Of a stretch of 21,105 nt of DNA, positions 15,454 through 21,105 are shown piece after piece. A program made the translations under genes and the position numbers. Positions within the stretch are counted from its first letter, which is position 1; each line of letters starts with the position of its first letter. This stretch comes from an uncultured Roseburia sp. (lineage in GTDB: Bacteria > Bacillota_A > Clostridia > Lachnospirales > Lachnospiraceae): positions 1 through 21,105 of the forward strand of contig CAAEAE010000048.1 of assembly GCA_900753715.1 (NCBI GenBank), in the 5' to 3' direction. The notes under the pieces were generated by a model, which had not been told where the DNA came from, searched no databases, and saw nothing but the letters and a program-made list of their open reading frames with translations.

Positions 15454-16332
15454 ATGAAGAGTAAGAAAAAAAGAGTAAGAGAAATCACAGATTATATTAA
15501 ATTTGTATTTCCTATGTTGATTTTATATATTTTATTTTTTATCCTTCCACTGTTTCAGACAATCGGTTACTCTTTTACAGATTACAATGGAATAAATCCC
15601 AAAAAAGAATTTACGGGTCTGACTAATTATTTCGATGTATTTCAGGATAAATGGTTTTATAATTCAATGGCATTTACCGGAAAGTCCGTATTATTAATGA
15701 TTTTGCTGGCCAATGTATTGGGCTTTCTTTTAGCACTGGCTTTGAATACAAAAATAAGAAGCAGAAATATATTGCGTGCAATTGTATTTTGTCCATTTGT
15801 TTTCAATAATGTAACAGTTGGATTTATCTGGCAGTTTTTACTGGGAAGATTCATGACAGATCTGTATCCGCTGACCGGTTGGAAGGTATTTAACATTGGA
15901 TGGCTGTCCGATAACAGTCTGGTCTTATACTCAGTGGTTTTTGTTAAGCTATGGCAGAGCATAGGCTATTTTATGGTTATTTATCTGGCAGGATTACAGC
16001 TGCTTCCGCAGGATCCGCTGGAAGCAGCGTTGATTGATGGCTGTACAGGTATTAAGATGATTCGTTATATTACAATACCGTTAATGAAGCCAACAGCATT
16101 TGTATGTATCTTTCTGGCAATTACAGAGAGTCTTAATATGTTTCCGTTAATTATGAGTTTGACTAATGGTGGACCGGGTCATGCCTCAGAAAATATATCT
16201 TTGTATATTTATAACGAAGCTTTTAAGAGCCACAGGATGGGATACGCTTCGGCTCTGGCCGTTATACTTACCATTATTATGACCATAATTGCCGGTCTGC
16301 AGATGAAACTGACAAGGGAGGATGCAGGATGA
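15454..16332 (+). CDS. CUT1 ABC sugar permease, MalF/UgpA type (operon 2)
   Basis: A 292-residue MalF-like permease. A basic N-terminus (MKSKKKRVREITDYIKF) is followed by six hydrophobic segments, the first beginning FVFPMLILYILFFILPLF. The EAA loop is EAALIDGCTGIKMIRYITIP at 190-209 with Gly196. Near the end comes the family segment MSLTNGGPGHASENISLYIY. AGGAG lies upstream of the ATG. Its stop overlaps the next start as ATGA, so the two permeases are translationally coupled. It is partner of the operon 2 binding protein upstream. Confidence 0.93.
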   Translation: MKSKKKRVREITDYIKFVFPMLILYILFFILPLFQTIGYSFTDYNGINPKKEFTGLTNYFDVFQDKWFYNSMAFTGKSVLLMILLANVLGFLLALALNTKIRSRNILRAIVFCPFVFNNVTVGFIWQFLLGRFMTDLYPLTGWKVFNIGWLSDNSLVLYSVVFVKLWQSIGYFMVIYLAGLQLLPQDPLEAALIDGCTGIKMIRYITIPLMKPTAFVCIFLAITESLNMFPLIMSLTNGGPGHASENISLYIYNEAFKSHRMGYASALAVILTIIMTIIAGLQMKLTREDAG

Positions 16333-17159
16333 AAAAAGAAAGAAAAGTCAATATGATTCTTGCCATCGTGCTTTGGTTAATATGTATTGCCATGTTCCTT
16401 CCGATGGTATTTGTAATTATTAATTCCTTTAAGACCTTTGGACAGGTAGTCATGGAACCACTGGCATTGCCGGAAGAGTGGAATCTTGATAATTTTAAGG
16501 AGGTTATGAAAACCGGAAATTATCTTAAGGTTTTTGGAAATACGATCTACTTTGCAGTGGTAAGTGGAGTTATCGTGATTGCACTGGGGGCTATGGCAGG
16601 ATATAAGCTGGACAGAATGAATAATCGTATCGGGGAAATCACATCAATTGTATTTATGATTGCAATGATGCTTCCGTTTCCGGTTATTATGATACCGTTG
16701 GCAGTCGTTGCATCAGAGCTTCATATTTCCAACAATCTGACGTTGGTGTCGGTATTGAATGCAGGATTTTCATGTTCACTGGCGGTGATTATGTATAAAC
16801 AGGCGGTAAGTTCCATTCCGAAAGAACTGGATGAGTGTGCCTATATGGATGGTGCAAGCGGATATCGTTTCTTTTTCAGGATTATTTTTCCGTTATTAAA
16901 ACCGATTACAGGAACAGTCGCTGTATTATATTTCATCCGGTACTGGAATGATTTGATGCTTCCTATGATCCTTATTTCCAAAAAGGAGTTATACACTATT
17001 CCGTTGTCACAATTATCTTTTTATAACCAGTTTACGCAAAACAGATGGAATCTGCTGCTGGCCTCCGGCCTTATGGCGATTATACCTGTTGTGATCATTT
17101 ATTTATTTGCACAGAAAACCATTATCAGTGGTGTTGCAGCCGGTGCAGTGAAAGGATAG
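16329..17159 (+). CDS. CUT1 ABC sugar permease, MalG/UgpE type (operon 2)
   Basis: A 276-residue MalG-like permease with six membrane segments and the typical N-terminal VFVIINSFKTFGQV. The EAA loop reads ECAYMDGASGYRFFFRIIFP at 169-188, with Cys in place of the first Ala and the conserved Gly175. The C-terminus QKTIISGVAAGAVKG is the canonical end of this subunit. GGGAGG lies 7 bases before the ATG, within the upstream gene. It is followed after 4 bases by the first GH127 gene. No ATPase gene lies in the operon, so a shared MsmK-like ATPase elsewhere must drive transport. Confidence 0.93.
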   Translation: MKKERKVNMILAIVLWLICIAMFLPMVFVIINSFKTFGQVVMEPLALPEEWNLDNFKEVMKTGNYLKVFGNTIYFAVVSGVIVIALGAMAGYKLDRMNNRIGEITSIVFMIAMMLPFPVIMIPLAVVASELHISNNLTLVSVLNAGFSCSLAVIMYKQAVSSIPKELDECAYMDGASGYRFFFRIIFPLLKPITGTVAVLYFIRYWNDLMLPMILISKKELYTIPLSQLSFYNQFTQNRWNLLLASGLMAIIPVVIIYLFAQKTIISGVAAGAVKG

Positions 17160-17163
17160 AGAA

Positions 17164-19053
17164 ATGTATAAAGAGACCAGAATGTCAGAAGTAAAAATAA
17201 CAGATGGATTAATACATAAAAAGCGTAATATAGTTGAAGAGAAAACAATTCCCTATATTCGAAAGGCGTTAAACAACGAGCTTTACGGTGTTGAACCGAG
17301 CGGGGCATTTGAAAACTTCCGGATCGCAGCCGGGGAATCAGACCGCAATTTCTATGGTCTGGTGTCACAGGACAGTGATGTGTTTAAGTGGATGGAAGCC
17401 GCTTCTTTGAGTTTACAATATGAAAATGAGGAAATGCAGACTTATTTAGAGGAAGCAATTGATTTATTGGACCGGGCACAGCAGAAAAATGGATATCTGA
17501 ATACTTATTATATCATTCATGGATTGCAGGACCGCTGGCACTATCTTAAGGAATCCTGTCAGTTATATTGTGCAGGACATCTGATTGAGGCAGCGGTATC
17601 TGCCTACCAGACAATTCAGAATACGAAGCTGCTTGAAATAGCAAGGGCCTATGCAGATTATATTGACTATAGCTTCGGAACAGAAGAAGGCAAGATTCAC
17701 GGATATGACGGGCATGCGGAAATCGAGCTTGCACTTTACCGGTTATATGAGGAAACAAATGTAGAAAGATACAAATTATTAGCAGACTATTTTGTCGAGG
17801 AACGTGGGAAAAAACCATATTTCTTTTCAAAAGAGAATAGAAATCAGAATGTACGGAATAATCTGGTTTATGAACTGGAGGAAAGTAATTATCAGCATTC
17901 GCAGTCTCATCTGCCGATTCGGGAACAGACAGAGCCGGTAGGGCATGCCGTAAAGGCAATGTATTATTATACTGCAGCCGTTGACAAAGCGAGACTGAAT
18001 GAGGATAAGGAGCTGTTTGCACATATGTGTAAGCTGTGGCAAAGCGTCGTATCACAGAAAATGTATCTGACAGGTGCGATTGGAGCATGTGCTTATGGAG
18101 AGAGCTTTTCTTATCCGTATGATCTTCCGACCGATCTGATGTATGGAGAAACCTGCGCCGCAATTGGCCTTTTCCTTTTATCCTATCATATGCTTCTGGT
18201 AGAAACAGACAGCAGATACAGTAATATTATGGAGAGAACCTTATACAATGCGATTCTGGTTGGAATGTCGGAGAGCGGAACAGAGTTCTTTTATACGAAT
18301 GCACTGGAGATTGATCCACGGAAATGTGAAAAGAGACAGGATTATTCCCATCTGAAGGCAGAACGTCAGACATGGTTTGACTGTCCGTGCTGTCCGCCTA
18401 ATATTGCAAGACTGCTTATGGGAATGAATAAATACATCTATACCGGGGACAGAAATGAACTGAATGTTCATTTATTTATTGGAAGCAGCATTCAGAAAGC
18501 CGGCTGGAGTGTGCGTCAGGAGACCGTGTATCCGGATAATGGGAATGTGAAATTCTATGTGAAAAAAGATAATTCCGAAAAAGGTACTTTCAGAGTGAGA
18601 ATACCGGAATGGTGCAGTCATTATGAGGTATCTCTGGACGGAGAGAAGCTTAAAGGAATAATCCGGAAGGGCTATCTGGAAATTACGAAAGAAGACTGGA
18701 GCAAAGAGAGTGTACTGGAAATCTGCTTTGATATGGTGCCTCAAAAGGTTTACGGAAGTCTGAAAGTAAGCTCCCTCACAGGAAAGACAGCTGTTACGTG
18801 TGGTCCCCTTGTATATTGTGCAGAAGAAGCAGATAATCAGGAGCTCCATACTCTTTACATAAAAAGAGAAGGACAGGTCTGTCACGCAGACGGAAGGTTA
18901 ATTGTTGATGGTTATCGTGCAATAGAACGGAATACGGGGCTGTATGGAGAGCAGTCACCGGATTATGAAGAAATTAAAATCTGTCTGGTGCCGTATTATT
19001 CGTGGGGGAACAGAGGTAAAGGAGCCATGACTGTATTTTTGAAGGAGAGGTGA
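17164..19053 (+). CDS. GH127 (DUF1680) glycoside hydrolase with altered substrate-binding site
   Basis: A 629-residue cytoplasmic GH127 protein with an (alpha/alpha)6-barrel followed by beta-sandwich domains. The family type is Bifidobacterium longum HypBA1, a zinc-dependent beta-L-arabinofuranosidase whose nucleophile is Cys417 and acid/base Glu322. Matching residues here are Glu313 (YGESF), the zinc ligands Glu329 and Cys331 (YGETC), Cys409 (nucleophile and ligand) and Cys410 in FDCPCCPPN, plus His184, His261 and Tyr377. Oddly, where the second copy next door has HEMYCAGH, this protein reads CQLYCAGH: Cys132-Gln133 replace the His-Glu (His142 of HypBA1, a sugar contact as I recall). Core chemistry looks intact, but substrate specificity may differ. 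There is no signal peptide. AAAGGA lies 8 bases before the ATG. Confidence 0.88.
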   Translation: MYKETRMSEVKITDGLIHKKRNIVEEKTIPYIRKALNNELYGVEPSGAFENFRIAAGESDRNFYGLVSQDSDVFKWMEAASLSLQYENEEMQTYLEEAIDLLDRAQQKNGYLNTYYIIHGLQDRWHYLKESCQLYCAGHLIEAAVSAYQTIQNTKLLEIARAYADYIDYSFGTEEGKIHGYDGHAEIELALYRLYEETNVERYKLLADYFVEERGKKPYFFSKENRNQNVRNNLVYELEESNYQHSQSHLPIREQTEPVGHAVKAMYYYTAAVDKARLNEDKELFAHMCKLWQSVVSQKMYLTGAIGACAYGESFSYPYDLPTDLMYGETCAAIGLFLLSYHMLLVETDSRYSNIMERTLYNAILVGMSESGTEFFYTNALEIDPRKCEKRQDYSHLKAERQTWFDCPCCPPNIARLLMGMNKYIYTGDRNELNVHLFIGSSIQKAGWSVRQETVYPDNGNVKFYVKKDNSEKGTFRVRIPEWCSHYEVSLDGEKLKGIIRKGYLEITKEDWSKESVLEICFDMVPQKVYGSLKVSSLTGKTAVTCGPLVYCAEEADNQELHTLYIKREGQVCHADGRLIVDGYRAIERNTGLYGEQSPDYEEIKICLVPYYSWGNRGKGAMTVFLKER

Positions 19054-19060
19054 TTGTAGA

Positions 19061-20938
19061 ATGAAGCATTCACAAATGCAGATTGAGGACTGCTTTTGGA
19101 GTCCGGTTATATCCAAGATGTGTAATGAAATTATACCTTATCAATATGAGGTATTAAATGATGAAATAGAAGGGATTCCGAGCAGCCATGCAATTGAAAA
19201 CTTTCGCATTGCATCCGGACAGAAAAATGGTAAATATGTGGGTATGCTCTTTCAGGATAGTGATGTGGCAAAATGGATTGAGGCAGCAGCTTATTCCTTA
19301 AAAGTGAATGATGATCCTGAAATCCGGAAGAAAATCGAAGATGTGATTGATCTCATAGAGCAGACGCAGCAGGAAGATGGATATCTGGATACATACTATA
19401 TCTGTGAAAAACCGGATCAGAGGCTTAAGAATATTGCACATGGACATGAAATGTACTGTGCGGGACATTTACTGGAAGCAGCGGTCGGATATGCGGAGGT
19501 TACCGGTGAAGAACGGTTTCTGCATATCATGGAACGATATATAGAATGGTTTATGGACCGGATTGGCCCGGATGAAAATCAATTGCATATTTATCCTGGA
19601 CACCCGGAGCTGGAGCTTGCTTTGTATAAGCTGTATCAATATACCGGAAACGATCAGTATCTGGAATTTATGAAATATATTCTGATGGAGAGAGGAAAGC
19701 AGCCTTCTTTTCTATTGGAAGACTCCGGCTATGGAGAGCAGTATCATGATAAATGGTTTGCTCTGGAATATCATCAGGCACACAAGCCGGTTCTTGAACA
19801 GACAGAAGCCGTCGGGCATGCAGTCCGGGCAATGTACCTGTATTCCGGTATGGCAGATCTGGCAAAAGCATCCGGGGATGAGGCACTTTTTAATGCGTTA
19901 AAGGTGCTCTGGACAGATGTAACTACTAAGAAAATGTATATTACAGGGGCGATTGGTTCTGATGAGCATGGCGAAGGGTTTTCGATTGCGTATGATCTGC
20001 CAAATGACCGTGCCTATGCAGAAACCTGTGCTTCTATCGGATTGTTTATGTGGGCACGCAGAATGCTTAAACTGGAATGGAACAGCAATTATGCGGATGT
20101 GATGGAGGTAGCACTTTATAATGGAATATCAAGTGGCATGTCCGAAGATGGAAAACAATATTTTTATGTAAATCCTCTTGAAGTAAATCCGGCTAAGGTT
20201 CACCAAAGATATGATATGAGACATGTCCGGTCAAGCAGAGTGACCTGGTTCGGGTGTGCATGCTGTCCTCCGAATGTGGCGCGTATTCTGACTTCATTGG
20301 AGAGATATAATTATGATATAGCGGATGATTCCTGCAGTATGGCAATCCATTTGTATCTATGCGGACGGATCATCATGCCGGATGATAGTGTATGGAATAT
20401 CACGGGATCATATCTCACAGATGGAAAAATAGAAGTTTCCTATACCGGTGAAGAGAAGGACTTTACGTTAAAATTAAGAAATCCCGGTTGGAGTACAGGG
20501 ACAGAAATCAGAATGAATGGTCAGCCGGTTGAAGCAGAACAGGAACAGGGATATTTTTCTGTTTCCAGAAAGTGGAAAGATGGAGATAAGATTCAGTTAA
20601 AGTTTGGAATTACTGCACAATTGGTATACGCCAATACCTGTGTGGAAGACGATGCAGGTAAGGTAGCTGTTATGAGAGGACCGGTTGTATTCTGCCTGGA
20701 AGAAGCGGATAATGGTAAGCATTTATCAGAATTAATGATTGAGTCAATCGACAGTCAGTGTCAGGACAGTGTGATCTTAAAGGGATACCGTGAGCATACG
20801 GAAGATCATAAGGCACTATATTCCACAATACCGCCCCGGATAGAAGAAACATCAATAAAGGCCATCCCCTATTCCCACTGGGGAAATGCAGGGGAAGGAG
20901 AGATGAGAGTCTGGGTAAGAAAGGTTTCGACTTTTTAA
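19061..20938 (+). CDS. GH127 (DUF1680) beta-L-arabinofuranosidase
   Basis: A 625-residue second GH127 enzyme, alignable with the first along its length and roughly 40% identical by eye. All recognised HypBA1 positions are present: His129 (HEMYCAGH), His181 (PGHPELELAL), His253 (VGHAV), acid/base Glu305 (GEGF), zinc ligands Glu321 and Cys323 (AETC), Tyr369, nucleophile Cys401 and ligand Cys402 (GCACCPPN). The spacings within the motif set equal those of HypBA1 within one residue. It has no signal peptide, so it should release L-arabinose from imported beta-arabinofuranosides such as beta-Ara2 from plant extensins. The start follows the first copy's TGA by 7 bases, with AGGTGAT as ribosome binding site. 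It is the last gene of the operon, with no clear U-tract terminator behind it. Other GH127 activities are known, so the exact sugar remains open. Confidence 0.9.
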   Translation: MKHSQMQIEDCFWSPVISKMCNEIIPYQYEVLNDEIEGIPSSHAIENFRIASGQKNGKYVGMLFQDSDVAKWIEAAAYSLKVNDDPEIRKKIEDVIDLIEQTQQEDGYLDTYYICEKPDQRLKNIAHGHEMYCAGHLLEAAVGYAEVTGEERFLHIMERYIEWFMDRIGPDENQLHIYPGHPELELALYKLYQYTGNDQYLEFMKYILMERGKQPSFLLEDSGYGEQYHDKWFALEYHQAHKPVLEQTEAVGHAVRAMYLYSGMADLAKASGDEALFNALKVLWTDVTTKKMYITGAIGSDEHGEGFSIAYDLPNDRAYAETCASIGLFMWARRMLKLEWNSNYADVMEVALYNGISSGMSEDGKQYFYVNPLEVNPAKVHQRYDMRHVRSSRVTWFGCACCPPNVARILTSLERYNYDIADDSCSMAIHLYLCGRIIMPDDSVWNITGSYLTDGKIEVSYTGEEKDFTLKLRNPGWSTGTEIRMNGQPVEAEQEQGYFSVSRKWKDGDKIQLKFGITAQLVYANTCVEDDAGKVAVMRGPVVFCLEEADNGKHLSELMIESIDSQCQDSVILKGYREHTEDHKALYSTIPPRIEETSIKAIPYSHWGNAGEGEMRVWVRKVSTF

Positions 20939-20948
20939 AATTATGATC

Positions 20949-20977
20949 TTGCGTTTTAACAGATGATATGGTATATT
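20949..20977 (+). promoter_or_regulatory. Promoter of the tRNA-Tyr gene
   Basis: TTGCGT (20949-20954), a 17-base spacer, then TGG-TATATT (20972-20977) with an extended -10 TG at 20969-20970. The predicted start is near 20984, about 40 bases before the mature tRNA. It begins 11 bases after the GH127 stop codon. Confidence 0.6.
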
Positions 20978-20994
20978 CTATTATTGTCAGGACT

Positions 20995-21015
20995 TCGTGA
21001 GCAATATGCTCACGA
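20995..21015. repeat. Strong hairpin in the tRNA leader
   Basis: TCGTGAGCA (20995-21003) and TGCTCACGA (21007-21015) form a perfect 9-bp stem with a 3-base ATA loop. There is no T tract on either side. It may be a processing or stability element of the tRNA precursor, or stop polymerase coming from the GH127 operon; the first fits the upstream promoter better. Confidence 0.6.
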
Positions 21016-21023
21016 GACTGTAT

Positions 21024-21105
21024 GGATGGATTCCCGAGTGGCCAAAGGGGACAGACTGTAAATCTGCTGCAAATTGCTTCGGTGGTTCGAATCCACCTCC
21101 ATCCA
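21024..21105 (+). tRNA. tRNA-Tyr(GTA)
   Basis: A class II tRNA of 82 bases up to the discriminator A at the window's last base. The acceptor stem GGATGGA/TCCATCC pairs fully, the D-arm region is TTCCCGAGTGGCCAAAGGGGA, and the anticodon loop CTGTAAA gives anticodon GTA. A long variable arm follows, and the T-arm is GGTGG-TTCGAAT-CCACC. Tyrosine rather than serine or leucine is set by the anticodon. Whether CCA is encoded lies outside the window. Confidence 0.95.

Noticed and set aside
17546..18163. 205-codon open frame on the minus strand
   Set aside because: Lies opposite the first GH127 gene, has no ribosome binding site or recognisable domain, and is low-complexity.
1..21105. CRISPR arrays, insertion sequences, phage genes, riboswitches
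   Set aside because: No spaced direct-repeat array, transposase or integrase motif, terminal inverted repeats, or leader with a known riboswitch core was seen.

Overview
The window reads as accessory carbohydrate-utilisation DNA from a low-GC Gram-positive gut anaerobe, most likely a member of the Lachnospiraceae (Clostridia). This is inferred from strong AGGAGG-type ribosome binding sites, lipoprotein solute-binding proteins with Ser/Thr-rich linkers, a YesM/YesN-style two-component system and CUT1 ABC importers without their own ATPase. No ribosomal or other phylogenetic marker is present to prove it.

Region 1 (about 1-8820) is a LacI-controlled fructan-type locus. After the last codons of an upstream gene and a convergent hairpin terminator comes a LacI-family regulator on the minus strand. 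It is divergent from a six-gene operon: lipoprotein sugar-binding protein, two CUT1 permeases, a DUF2961/GH172 glycoside hydrolase, a GH32 beta-fructofuranosidase and a PfkB fructokinase. The divergent intergene holds a clear promoter and two AACCGGTT-core operators, one just downstream of the predicted transcription start and one next to the regulator's own promoter. GH172 is the family founded on a difructose dianhydride I synthase/hydrolase, so GH172 + GH32 + fructokinase behind one importer reads as a complete intracellular route: import, ring opening to inulobiose, cleavage to fructose, phosphorylation.

Region 2 (about 8821-9226) is a 400-base gap. It carries a near-consensus extended -10 promoter roughly 90 bases upstream of a very good intrinsic terminator. 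This could be a small C-rich RNA or an attenuated leader. A second candidate promoter follows for the next gene.

Region 3 (9227-11329) is a large intracellular GH13 enzyme of the neopullulanase/cyclomaltodextrinase type with an N-terminal beta-sandwich region. It is followed after 29 bases, with no terminator seen, by region 4.

Region 4 (11359-20938) is a two-component-controlled locus: YesM-type sensor kinase, short YesN-type AraC response regulator, terminator, direct-repeat regulatory site, lipoprotein sugar-binding protein, an internal hairpin terminator, two CUT1 permeases, and two tandem cytoplasmic GH127 (DUF1680, beta-L-arabinofuranosidase-family) enzymes. The second GH127 keeps all the recognised active-site residues. 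The first has replaced a substrate-binding histidine and its neighbouring Glu by Cys-Gln, which suggests a division of labour.

The window ends with a promoter, a strong hairpin and a tRNA-Tyr(GTA) gene running to the last base.
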